This document shows positions 33,849-41,956 of a stretch of 64,000 nt of DNA, in pieces. The notes under the pieces were generated by a model. The model worked only from the letters and a program-made list of their open reading frames with translations. It did no database searches and was not told where the DNA came from. Positions within the stretch are counted from its first letter, which is position 1. The number at the start of each line of letters is the position of its first letter. The DNA lies in NCBI RefSeq assembly GCF_001570405.1, contig NZ_BBYM01000031.1:1-64000 (forward strand), given 5' to 3'. The DNA comes from Microtetraspora niveoalba. Its GTDB lineage: Bacteria; Actinomycetota; Actinomycetes; Streptosporangiales; Streptosporangiaceae. The position numbers were made by a program, and so were the translations under genes.

Positions 33849-34502
33849 CTATGCGGTCGCGCCGCGGCTGCCGGCGGAGGCCATGCCGAGCCAGGTGTGC
33901 GGATTGCCTTCCCAGCACCAGCCGAGTTTGGGGGCGTTCTGGCTGATCCAGAGCGCTGGGACGCGGCGGTCGCCGGAGCGGGAGCCGCCGAGGGAGAAGC
34001 ACTTGTTCTTGACCAGGATCTCCGGGAATTGGGTGATCATCGCGATGCCCTCCTCGATGGTGAGCAGGGTGCGCCCACGGGCGGTGATGGTGTCCATGGC
34101 GTCGCGGGGTACGGCCCCGCAGAACTCCTCGCCGCGTTCGATGTCCAGCAGCAGGTAGACCCGCTGGTCCGGAAGCTCGGTCTCCTTGGTGGCGACGAAC
34201 CGTTCCAGGGAGCCGGGCTCGAAGGAATGGTCGACGAAACCCGGTTTGGCCTTTCTGTGCAGGGTCGTGCGCGGCATCATCTGCTCGATCGGGACGACCT
34301 GACGGGGGACCACGAGCACGAACGGAAGCCGGCCGGTGTCGGGCTCGCAGGTGATGCTCCCCGTCTTCGCGGCAAGGTCGCGCAGAGGTGCGACCAGAGA
34401 CCGGAACTGCTCAGGCGCCAGGCCTCCCATCGCCGGATATTCCAGTTCGATCAGGTTGTGGACCTGGCGGTCGAATTCTGCGCCTGCGTCGATTGTTGTC
34501 AT
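33849..34502 (-). CDS. DUF5701 family protein
   Basis: 217 residues. It has EFDRQVHNLIELEYPAMGGLAPEQFRSLVAPLRDLA, LPFVLVVPRQVVPIEQMMPRTTLHRKAKPGFVDHSFEPGSL, YLLLDIERGEEFCGAVPRDAMDTITARGRTLLTIEEGIAMITQFPEIL and LWISQNAPKLGWCWEGNPHTWLGMASAGSR. This strongly conserved pattern is known as DUF5701 in actinobacteria; function unknown. Convergent to RidA, separated by the terminator. Confidence 0.88.
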   Translation of the reverse strand: MTTIDAGAEFDRQVHNLIELEYPAMGGLAPEQFRSLVAPLRDLAAKTGSITCEPDTGRLPFVLVVPRQVVPIEQMMPRTTLHRKAKPGFVDHSFEPGSLERFVATKETELPDQRVYLLLDIERGEEFCGAVPRDAMDTITARGRTLLTIEEGIAMITQFPEILVKNKCFSLGGSRSGDRRVPALWISQNAPKLGWCWEGNPHTWLGMASAGSRGATA

Positions 34503-34592
34503 GGGATCCTTCCGGCGATCCGGTGGTTGGAGGCGTGAACCACTGCTCGCTGTCGGGGCCGGGGGTGATGGCGTGCGGGCGGGTCAGCGCTG

Positions 34593-34973
34593 TTAGGGGG
34601 CGGCCCATTCGACGAACTGGACGATCACTCCGTTGGGGTCGGTCACCTGGAACAGGCGCTCACCCCAGGGCTCCTCGCGCAGCGGCATGGTGATCTGGGC
34701 CCCGGCGTCGCGCAGCCGCTTTTCCTGCTCGGCCAGGCCGTCGGCGAGGGTGAAGGCGAGGATCAGGCCGCCGGCACGCTGGTCGCGCTGCTCGGGCGGC
34801 AGCACTGGGATGCCGCGGGCGAGCAGGACGATGTCGACCGCGTCGTCGCGTGACAGGGAGGCGAAGCCGTCGGCGGCCTGCTGGACGGTGTAGCCCAGGT
34901 AGGTGGTGAAGAACCCTTGGGAGGCGGTGACGTCGTCGACGGTCAGCGAGACGGTGGAGGCGGTGAACTGCAC
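34593..34973 (-). CDS. VOC (glyoxalase/bleomycin-resistance-type) protein
   Basis: 126 residues, GTG start with GAGGAG upstream. One betaalphabetabetabeta module pair is visible: VSLTVDDVTASQGFFTTYLGYTVQQAADGFASLSRDDAVDIVLL and LAFTLADGLAEQEKRLRDAGAQITMPLREEPWGERLFQVTDPNGVIVQFVEW. The usual metal glutamate and histidines are only partly present. It lies downstream of a short basic ORF and a well-formed promoter, likely repressed by the divergent TetR protein. Confidence 0.88.
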   Translation of the reverse strand: MQFTASTVSLTVDDVTASQGFFTTYLGYTVQQAADGFASLSRDDAVDIVLLARGIPVLPPEQRDQRAGGLILAFTLADGLAEQEKRLRDAGAQITMPLREEPWGERLFQVTDPNGVIVQFVEWAAP

Positions 34974-35004
34974 GGGGTCTCCTCGGGGTGCGGTGGGGGG
35001 CGGG

Positions 35005-35190
35005 TCAGTAGCCGCGGCGGCGGGGGACGAGGCGGACGCCCCGGGCCGGCTGCCGCGCACGGACGCTGTGGTCGGACGGCGGACGACGTAGTTCCGCGCC
35101 GCGCAGCGGGGGCGGCTCGGGCTGCTGCGACTGGGGCACAGGAGCGAACGCGACCACGTTCGCGGCGGGGTCGTGGGTGCGCTTGCGCAT
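35005..35190 (-). CDS. Short basic proline-rich ORF
   Basis: 61 residues from ATG 35190, with GAGGG six bases upstream: MRKRTHDPAANVVAFAPVPQ, then a Pro/Arg-rich stretch ending RGVRLVPRRRGY. It lies between the promoter and the VOC gene. No family recognised. It could be a real small protein or a translated leader. Confidence 0.4.
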   Translation of the reverse strand: MRKRTHDPAANVVAFAPVPQSQQPEPPPLRGAELRRPPSDHSVRARQPARGVRLVPRRRGY

Positions 35191-35221
35191 GGGTGTCCCT
35201 CTTTCGGACTCGGCATTCCAT

Positions 35222-35239
35222 CGTCGCAAACTTGCGACG
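35222..35239. promoter_or_regulatory. Palindromic operator between divergent VOC operon and TetR gene
   Basis: CGTCGCAA-AC-TTGCGACG is a perfect 8-2-8 palindrome. It lies just downstream of the -10 of the minus-strand promoter, so a bound TetR-type repressor would block the VOC operon. Confidence 0.65.
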
Positions 35240-35245
35240 GAGGTA

Positions 35246-35275
35246 AATTTAGCCCAAGGCTTCCAGGGGTGTCAA
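35246..35275 (-). promoter_or_regulatory. Sigma-70-type promoter for the VOC operon
   Basis: On the minus strand TTGACA (35270-35275) and TAAATT (35246-35251) are separated by 18 bases. This is the clearest housekeeping-type promoter in the window, followed at once by the palindromic operator. Confidence 0.6.
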
Positions 35276-35306
35276 CATAAAGATGCTACGAGGGTAAGAT
35301 TGCGCC

Positions 35307-35954
35307 ATGGCTACCCAGACTCCCGCCCCGGCCGCCGGGCTGCGCGAGACCAAGAAGCACGAGACCCGGCAGCTCATCTCCGACCACGCGACCCGGCTGT
35401 TCATTGCCCAGGGCTTCGAGCAGACGACCATCGCCGAGATCGCCGCCGCCGCCCGCGTCGCCAAAAAGACGGTCACCAACTACTTCCCGCGCAAGGAAGA
35501 CCTGGCCCTGGATCACCAGGAGGAGTTCGCCGCCTCCCTGGCCGCCGCCGTCGCCGCCCGACACCAGGGGGAATCAGCGCTGACCGCACTGCGCCGCGCG
35601 TTCGCCGACGCCGTGGCCGCCCAGGACCCGGTCGCCGGATTCTCCGGCCAGGAGTTCGCTCGCATGATCGCCGACAGCCCCACTCTGACCGCCTGCCTGC
35701 GCGGCCTGCACGATCAGCGTGAACACCACCTCGCCCAGGCGCTCGCCGACGCCACCGGTGCTCGGTCCGACGACATCACCGTCCAGACCGCCGCCGCCCT
35801 GCTGGGCACCGTCCACCGCGTGCTGTTCCACCGCATCCAGACCCTCACCCTCGCCGGACACCCCGACGACCAGATCACCCACACCATTGCCGCCGAAGCC
35901 ACCCAAGCCTTCGACCTGCTGGAGCCCGCCCTGCGCGACTACGCCGCGGCCTGA
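35307..35954 (+). CDS. TetR-family transcriptional regulator
   Basis: 215 residues. The N-terminal HTH reads ETRQLISDHATRLFIAQGFEQTTIAEIAAAARVAKKTVTNYFPRKEDL, with an all-helical ligand domain behind. Divergent from the VOC operon, with a perfect palindrome between them. Autoregulation and control of the VOC gene are expected. Ligand unknown. Confidence 0.94.
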   Translation: MATQTPAPAAGLRETKKHETRQLISDHATRLFIAQGFEQTTIAEIAAAARVAKKTVTNYFPRKEDLALDHQEEFAASLAAAVAARHQGESALTALRRAFADAVAAQDPVAGFSGQEFARMIADSPTLTACLRGLHDQREHHLAQALADATGARSDDITVQTAAALLGTVHRVLFHRIQTLTLAGHPDDQITHTIAAEATQAFDLLEPALRDYAAA

Positions 35955-36010
35955 TGCGAGTCATCGGGCGGTGCCATCCTCCGCTGATCACACGAGGGGC
36001 ATCGACGTTC

Positions 36011-36436
36011 TCAGACGCCTCCCCGTCCTCCGCGGTGCGGTGCGTCAGGCCGGCTGACCGGATCGCGGTGTCTGGACGCGATCGCGCTCGACAGCGTCGG
36101 GTGGATCGTGAAGCCGTGCTCCAGACCCGTGATCCGCAGCAGGTCGACCATTCGGGGACTCGGTGCGACGAGCCGGAGCGTGATGCCGAACTGCCTGGTG
36201 CGGTTCCGGATACCGACCAGTACGGCCAGTCCGGAGGCGTCGCAGAAGGACACTCCGGACAGATCGAGGATGAGCACATCCTCGGACCATTGGAGCGCAT
36301 TGCGTAGGCGCATCCGCAGCGCCGGACTCGTGGCGATATCGATCTCGCCGTGAATTCCGATGACGGTGTGAGCGGGCCGGCACGCGGCCAGCAGGCGCGC
36401 GTGCGTACGGGCCCTGGAATGGGCGGTGGCGGTCAT
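36011..36436 (-). CDS. STAS-domain anti-sigma factor antagonist-like protein
   Basis: 141 residues. The STAS fold is visible: HTVIGIHGEIDIATSPALRMRLRNAL, SEDVLILDLSGVSFCDASGLAVLVGIRNRTRQFGITLRLVAPSPRMVDLLRITGL. The serine in CDASGLAVL is the usual phosphorylation site of SpoIIAA/RsbV-type proteins. No partner kinase or sigma gene is adjacent. The last 20 residues are an Arg/Pro tail. Confidence 0.9.
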   Translation of the reverse strand: MTATAHSRARTHARLLAACRPAHTVIGIHGEIDIATSPALRMRLRNALQWSEDVLILDLSGVSFCDASGLAVLVGIRNRTRQFGITLRLVAPSPRMVDLLRITGLEHGFTIHPTLSSAIASRHRDPVSRPDAPHRGGRGGV

Positions 36437-37307
36437 GAGGTCTCCCGATGACGAGAAGCCGAAGATGGGCGTGCCAGTGACCTACGGTGTGGTGGAGCCC
36501 CGCTGTGATCGAGTGCGTCCGGGGCTGCTGACGCCTTTGCGGCGCCGGGAGCCACCAGCGACGGACTGATGTGGCCGGCAATTGTTGTGGTCGGTTCGAC
36601 CAGGTGGGAGTCGATGTCCCGCGAGCGGTTCACCTCGAGAAGGCGGCCCCGGGCCGGAGAATCGCGCGGGATGTCGTCCCAGGCGCCGGGGTCGAGGTCC
36701 CTCAGAGGGTCACCTCGCCCAGTCGCCGGTCCACGGCCGCGACGAGAGGAGGCGGTTCCGCGGCGGCGTGCCGCGAGCTCGGCCACCACATGCCGCCCAT
36801 GATGCGGCGGCCGTCGGGAACGGAATCGCGATTCGGCAGCACGACGCATGAGTCCGTGATCGCGACGGTGGAGAACAGCGTGGGCGGTTGGACGCGGTAC
36901 AGGAGTTTCGGCATCATGATCGACCGGTCTATCTCGGTCTTCGGACCGTGTTTTCTATCGCCTCGGGCGACGCCGACCCTGATGCCAACGCACGAAAAGT
37001 CCTCGGTGTCTCCAAGCTATCCGTCGAAGTGGCCGCAGATCGGCCCGAGACCGGCAACACGGCGGAGATCTTCACATACTCTCCGGACAACGCCGACGAG
37101 CACGATCGTCCCACTCGGAGGATCAGCCCCGCGTCCCCCGCACACCGTTTCCCAGGACGTGGACCGCGGCCGGCACCACCGCGCAGATCGCGCGACCGCG
37201 CCGACGGCGACCGTGGACCGGCTCCGGCACGATCCGCCGTCGCCCGGGTCCGGCCGGAACCGGGCGGGCTGGGCGAAGACGGCATCCGGCAGCCGGTAGC
37301 CCCATCT
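36437..37307. other. Long region without a supported gene
   Basis: 871 bp between the STAS gene and the tandem kinase gene. Several long frames exist on both strands, but they are Arg/Pro/Ser-rich with no family pattern or ribosome binding site. One minus frame (MMPKLLYRVQPPTLFSTVAITDSC...) has a less biased composition but is short. This may be decayed coding DNA plus the promoter of the kinase operon. Confidence 0.5.
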
Positions 37308-39323
37308 GTGCTGTCACGTGCGGAATCGTTAGGCTTGCTCGGCGTGCTGTCGGGCTGGCTGTGGTGGGTTGTGCCGCTCATCGTGACCGTGGCGCTGTAC
37401 GGCCTGGCCCTGCGGCAGACGGCAGGGGTGGCGGCCGGGGGCGTCGTGGTCACGGTGTCGCTGACCGCGGGGACGTCGAGCGTCCTCGGGGAGTCACCCA
37501 GGTCCGTCACCGGCGTGACACTGCTGGCCGCCGGACTCGCCGCGGTCACCTGGGCCCTGGGCAGGGCGCGGCGGCGCGCCCGGGCGACACGCCGGGCCGC
37601 GGCCGTCTTCCGCGCGGCCGCACCCGATGTGCCGGGCGTGGCCGCCGAGGCCGAGCGGCACCGGCTCGCCGCCGAACTTCACGACACCGCCGCCCACAGA
37701 CTCACCGGCATCGCGGTCGGCGCCGCCTCCGCCTTGCGTCTCGCCGACCCGGCTCTCGTGGCGGAGGCAGCCCGGTATGCCGCTGAGACCGGCCGCCTCG
37801 CCACCCGGGAACTGGAGCGGCTGACCACCACCGGTACCGGCTCGGCCGATCTCGCCGACGTGGACACGTTGGCCGCCACGTGGCCGGAGCCGCGTCTCAC
37901 CTACGTCAGAACAGCTCGGAGCGCCCCGCCCGAGATCGCCGCCCTCGCGTGCCGGGTGGTTCGCGAGGCGCTGACCAACGCCCTGCGGTACGCGCCGGGA
38001 GGCGCCGTGCGGGTCGGCGTCGACCGCGAACCCGGCCGCCTGGTCGTCACGATCGTCAACGACCCCGGCGAGCCGGTCGTGGACAACGCGGACGCGGCAC
38101 GTGGGCTGGGTGGTGGATACGGGCTCGCCGGGCTCAGGACGGCGGTGGCCGCCTGCGGAGGGTTCCTGTCCGCGGGGCCGGACGATCGGGGTTGGGCCGT
38201 GCGCGCCGAACTCCCGCTCACCCCTGACGAGGGCCCGGCATCGACGCCGTACGAATGGCGTGGCCGGCAGGCGTCCGACGCCGCGCTTGCGATCCTCGCG
38301 GTGGCGCTGTCCATCGGAACGAGCCTGTTGACGACCGACACGCCCGAGAGCCTCCCCGGAGAGGCCGCCCTGCTGGTGCCGCTCTTCTTCGCGCACGCCC
38401 TGCCGCTCGGCCTGCGCAGGCGGGCGCCGCTTTTCAGCCTGACGGCGGCGTTGTCGGTCTATCCGGTCCTGCTCGCCGCCGGACTCGCCGGCTGGACGAA
38501 GCAGCCCGCAGGGGACGTGTTCCTGTGGTGCCTGTGGGTTGAGCTGGCGCTGCTCTACGCGCTGGGCGCGTACGGCTCTCGCGCACGCCGGCGGTGGGGG
38601 GCCGTCGCCACGGCGGCTGTGGGGGCGACGGGCGGCCTTGCCCTGGCGTGCGGGCCGGGGATCGTGGGAGACCGGGCGGCCGCGTGGGCGGTGCTGGCCG
38701 TGGGCGTCGCGGTCCCGTCGTCGGTGGCGTGGGCGCTCGGCCTGATGGTGGGGGCAAGGCGTGCGCGGCGCCATGCGGCCGTGGCTTGGGAGCGGGACCT
38801 GCTCGGCCGCGAGACGGCGACGGTCGTGCTGGCGGAGCGGAGCCGGCTGGCGGCGGGCCTGCGCCGTACGGCCCTGCGACATGCCAGGGCCATCGTGGTC
38901 GCGGCGGACGCGGGGCGGCTGGACACCGTGCTGGCCGAGGCGAGGGCCGGGCTGGCCGCGCTCAGGGAGTCGCTCAGCGAGCTGCGCCGCCAAAGCGGCG
39001 ACGAGCCGCCCCCGACCATCGCCGGAATCGCCCTGCTCGCCGTGCGGCACCAGGGCACCGTCCGGTACGCCGGAGCCCGCCGCGAAGCGTCCCCCAGCGT
39101 GGAGGTCGCCGCGTTCAGGGTGGCCGAGTTGCTCCTGCGCGGCTGTACAGGGGATGGGCGGGAGATCACGGTGGCCTGCCGCGCCGACGGCGTCGCGGTC
39201 TCCGGGCCTTCCGCCGTGAGCGGGGACCGGCGGGTTCGCGCGCTGGCCGACGCGGCGGGAGGTAGCTTTTCGGACGCCGGGGACGGGATGGTGACGGTGT
39301 GGCTTCCGGAGGTGCTCCCTTGA
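37308..39323 (+). CDS. Tandem (two-module) NarL-type histidine kinase, second module degenerate
   Basis: About 671 residues from GTG 37308 (another GTG is at 37344). Module 1 has two or three membrane helices, HisKA_3-like RHRLAAELHDTAAHRLTGIAVGAA and a HATPase (VVREALTNALRYAPGG, IVNDPGEP, GGYGLAGLRTAV, PLTPDEGP). Module 2 follows directly: five membrane helices (AALLVPLFFAHALPLGLRRRAP...), then LAERSRLAAGLRRTALRHARAIVVAADAG, where the LHD phospho-histidine motif is LRR. Its ATPase part has lost the N box (VAELLLRGCTG). The two halves are each like a kinase of this family, so a fusion or duplication is likely. The partner regulator overlaps the stop. Confidence 0.85.
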   Translation: MLSRAESLGLLGVLSGWLWWVVPLIVTVALYGLALRQTAGVAAGGVVVTVSLTAGTSSVLGESPRSVTGVTLLAAGLAAVTWALGRARRRARATRRAAAVFRAAAPDVPGVAAEAERHRLAAELHDTAAHRLTGIAVGAASALRLADPALVAEAARYAAETGRLATRELERLTTTGTGSADLADVDTLAATWPEPRLTYVRTARSAPPEIAALACRVVREALTNALRYAPGGAVRVGVDREPGRLVVTIVNDPGEPVVDNADAARGLGGGYGLAGLRTAVAACGGFLSAGPDDRGWAVRAELPLTPDEGPASTPYEWRGRQASDAALAILAVALSIGTSLLTTDTPESLPGEAALLVPLFFAHALPLGLRRRAPLFSLTAALSVYPVLLAAGLAGWTKQPAGDVFLWCLWVELALLYALGAYGSRARRRWGAVATAAVGATGGLALACGPGIVGDRAAAWAVLAVGVAVPSSVAWALGLMVGARRARRHAAVAWERDLLGRETATVVLAERSRLAAGLRRTALRHARAIVVAADAGRLDTVLAEARAGLAALRESLSELRRQSGDEPPPTIAGIALLAVRHQGTVRYAGARREASPSVEVAAFRVAELLLRGCTGDGREITVACRADGVAVSGPSAVSGDRRVRALADAAGGSFSDAGDGMVTVWLPEVLP

Positions 39324-39973
39324 TCAGGGTGACGGTCGCCGACGACCAGGCGGTGGTGCGGGCGGGCATCGCGGCGGTCCTGGACGCCGAACCCGATCTG
39401 AGCGTCGTGGGCCAGGCCGCGGATGGGGAGGCCGCCGTGGCGCTGGCTGTGTCGCTGCGGCCCGATGTGGCCCTCATGGACATCCGGATGCCGGGCCTGG
39501 ACGGGTTGCGGGCGACCGCCCGGATCGGAGCGGAAGCGCCGGGCACCCGGGTGGTGGTGCTGACGACGTTCGGCCTCGACGAGTACGTGTTCTCGGCACT
39601 GAGGGCCGGCGCCGGCGGATTCCTGCTCAAGGACGCCGAGCCGGAGCGGGTCGCCGAAGCGGTCCGGGTGGTGGCCTCGGGGGACGCCCTCCTCGATCCG
39701 GGGGTCACGCGTCGCCTCGTCGATCGGTTCGCGTCCGAGCCGGAACCTCGTGACGCCGCCGTCCTCGGCACGCTCACCCGGCGCGAGACCGAGGTGCTGA
39801 CGCACGTCGCCCGCGGTCTCACCAACGCCGAGATCGGCGAGGTTCTCCGGATCAGCCCCTCGACCGTCAAGGACCACGTCGCGATGATCCTCGCCAAGCT
39901 CGGCGTCCGCGACCGCCTCCAGGCGACCATCACGGCGTACGAGACCGGCCTGATCCGCCCGGGCAGCCGCTGA
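39320..39973 (+). CDS. NarL/FixJ-family response regulator
   Basis: 217 residues from TTG 39320, which overlaps the kinase stop (TTGA). The receiver (IRVTVADDQAVVRAGIAAVL) has the phospho-aspartate in VALMDIRMPGLDG. The LuxR HTH reads LTRRETEVLTHVARGLTNAEIGEVLRISPSTVKDHVAMILAKLGVRDR. Partner of the tandem kinase. A strong hairpin follows its stop. The adjacent hydrolase at 40042 might be a target. Confidence 0.94.
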   Translation: MIRVTVADDQAVVRAGIAAVLDAEPDLSVVGQAADGEAAVALAVSLRPDVALMDIRMPGLDGLRATARIGAEAPGTRVVVLTTFGLDEYVFSALRAGAGGFLLKDAEPERVAEAVRVVASGDALLDPGVTRRLVDRFASEPEPRDAAVLGTLTRRETEVLTHVARGLTNAEIGEVLRISPSTVKDHVAMILAKLGVRDRLQATITAYETGLIRPGSR

Positions 39974-39994
39974 CCCCCGCCGCACGGCGGGGGT
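39973..39994. terminator. Hairpin terminator after the response regulator
   Basis: Perfect 10-bp stem ACCCCCGCCG / CGGCGGGGGT with a two-base loop, beginning at the stop codon. Confidence 0.75.
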
Positions 39995-40041
39995 GACGAC
40001 GGTTCCGCGGGAGGAGGTCGACGCGGGTTCGGCTTCCTAGC

Positions 40042-41310
40042 GTGGCTCGCATGAGATCCAACCTGTTGTCCGGCGGCGCGTTGTCGCTCGCCGGAGTGAT
40101 CGCGGCGGCCGTGGCCGGGACGGCGGCCTTCGTCGGGACGGCCGCCGCCGTCCCGGCCGTGATGGTGTTCTCCGCGGCCGGCCTCGTCGCGGCGGCGGGA
40201 ACCGCCTGGGTGTTCGGGCGGGCCGCGACGAGGCGGCTCGGCCGCCCGCGGGCGCTGTGGCCGTACGTCGCCGGCGTCGTGCTCGTGACGGCCGGGCTCG
40301 CGGCCCTCACGGTGATGCGCCCCTTCCCCGTGCCGCCAGTGGCCGCGGCCCCGCCCGGGGTCTCCCACTGGGACCTGCCCACGGGCTCCCGCATCGCGTA
40401 CGTGAAGATCCCCGCGTCCGGGCGGGCCCGGCCGACGCCGGTGATCTTCCTGCACGGCGGGCCGGGGACGCCGGGAGAGGGTGTCCCCGAGGGGGGACGG
40501 GAGCTGGCCGCGGCCGGTTTCGACGTCTACGCCTATGACCAGGTCGGCGCCGGCCGCTCCACCCGGCTGGCCGACGTGACCGGCTACACCGTCGCCCGGC
40601 ACGTCGCCGACCTGGAGGCGATCCGCCGCGCGATACACGCCGAGAAGGTCGTCCTCGTGGGCAGGTCATGGGGCGGGACCCTGTCGGCGGCCTACATGGC
40701 CGCCCATCCCGGCCACGTCGCCAAAGCCGTGCTCACCTCACCGGGCGCGATCTGGGAACCGGCCTTCCCCGGCGGACCGGGCGGTCCCTGGGACCGTCTC
40801 CCCCCGGCCCAGGCCGAACGCGCCGACGAGCTGACCTCCGATCCCCGATTCCTCCTCCAGGCGCTCCTGCTCCAGCTCAACCCGGCCGCCGCGCACGCAC
40901 TCGTGCCCGACGCCGAAGCCGACGCGTACTTCCGCGAGCTGCTGGTCACAGCCAAGGACGCCACCGGATGCCCGGGGAGCCCTGCCGCCCCCGTCCACGA
41001 CAACCCGTCCGGCTTCTACTCCAACCAGATGACGTCCGCCGACGCCGGCACCGTCCCCGACCCGCGTCCGACGCTGCGGACCGTCCATGTGCCCACGCTC
41101 ATCGTGCGCGGCGAGTGCGACTACCTGAAGTGGGCGGTCACCTACGAGTACCGGCGCACGCTTCCCGAGTCGACCCTCGTCTACGTGCGCGGCGCGGGGC
41201 ATTCGATCGCCAACGGCCGTCCTGACCTCTACCGCGACCTGCTCATGACGTTCCTTCTCGACCGCCCGCTGCCCCTCCCGCCGGTCACGTCGGCGGACAA
41301 GCCCACCTGA
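40042..41310 (+). CDS. Membrane-anchored alpha/beta hydrolase, proline-iminopeptidase-like
   Basis: 422 residues from GTG 40042 (419 from ATG 40051). Three hydrophobic helices occupy the first 95 residues (LSLAGVIAAAVAGTAAFVG..., VAGVVLVTAGLAALTVM). The catalytic domain has the HGGPG oxyanion motif (VIFLHGGPGTPGE), YDQVGAGRS, nucleophile LVGRSWGGTLSAAY, aspartate near RGECDYL and histidine in VRGAGHSIANG. This is the S33 prolyl aminopeptidase pattern. The membrane anchor is unusual and would place the enzyme at the cell surface or on the inner face. Confidence 0.88.
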   Translation: MARMRSNLLSGGALSLAGVIAAAVAGTAAFVGTAAAVPAVMVFSAAGLVAAAGTAWVFGRAATRRLGRPRALWPYVAGVVLVTAGLAALTVMRPFPVPPVAAAPPGVSHWDLPTGSRIAYVKIPASGRARPTPVIFLHGGPGTPGEGVPEGGRELAAAGFDVYAYDQVGAGRSTRLADVTGYTVARHVADLEAIRRAIHAEKVVLVGRSWGGTLSAAYMAAHPGHVAKAVLTSPGAIWEPAFPGGPGGPWDRLPPAQAERADELTSDPRFLLQALLLQLNPAAAHALVPDAEADAYFRELLVTAKDATGCPGSPAAPVHDNPSGFYSNQMTSADAGTVPDPRPTLRTVHVPTLIVRGECDYLKWAVTYEYRRTLPESTLVYVRGAGHSIANGRPDLYRDLLMTFLLDRPLPLPPVTSADKPT

Positions 41311-41326
41311 CTCGCGCGCTCCGGTG

Positions 41327-41881
41327 CTATGGCTGGGCCAGTTGCCAGAGCGCCGCTGAGGACCACAGGATCGCGATGAGGGTGACCAGGGTGCCGCCGG
41401 CGAGCGGCAACGCCCAGCCGGGTAGGCGCCGGCTGCGGACGATGAGTACCTTCGCCGCGAACGCGCCGTAGAAGAAGCAGCCTGCGAGGGAGTGCAGGGC
41501 GACCCGGGCGGTGTCCGTCTGCACTCCGTAGGCGGTGATGCAGTGGTAGGCGATGGGGAGGGAGAGCACGAACAGCACGGCTCCGCCGATGCGGTGGGCG
41601 AGGTGTACCGGGCGGGGGGCGGCACCGGCCCCGGGGAGCCGTTGGTAGATCCACAGCGCGAGTATGAGCTGGTAGAAGGCCAGCCCCAGCAGGGCGGTGC
41701 CTACTTGCGCCTTCAGGAGGTTCGCGTCGTCGCCGCGGCGTCCGAGCAGGCTGCTGGCGAAGTCCGGGGTGTGTATCCGGCCGAAGGCGTACAACGCCGC
41801 CGTCACGGCCAAGGCGAGCCCGGCGGCTGTCGCGAGCCGCAGCCGGGCCGGGTGAGGTGACATCCTCGGCGGGTCTTCCAC
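41327..41881 (-). CDS. DUF6529 family membrane protein
   Basis: 184 residues, five hydrophobic helices. Conserved pattern: LKAQVGTALLGLAFYQLILALWIYQRLP, HLAHRIGGAVLFVLSLPIAYHCITAYGVQTDTARVALHSLAGCFFYGAFAAKVLIVRSRRLPGWALPLAGG. Histidines in HRIGG, YHC and LHSLAGC resemble cytochrome b561-type haem ligands. I know the pattern as DUF6529; the haem role is inferred. Same strand as the haloperoxidase-like gene upstream. Confidence 0.8.
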   Translation of the reverse strand: MEDPPRMSPHPARLRLATAAGLALAVTAALYAFGRIHTPDFASSLLGRRGDDANLLKAQVGTALLGLAFYQLILALWIYQRLPGAGAAPRPVHLAHRIGGAVLFVLSLPIAYHCITAYGVQTDTARVALHSLAGCFFYGAFAAKVLIVRSRRLPGWALPLAGGTLVTLIAILWSSAALWQLAQP

Positions 41882-41956
41882 GTCCGTCCGTTCCCTCCCG
41901 TGATCCCGACCGCCGGTGCCGTCGCGACAGCCCGCTCGACGTTGTACGCATGGCGG

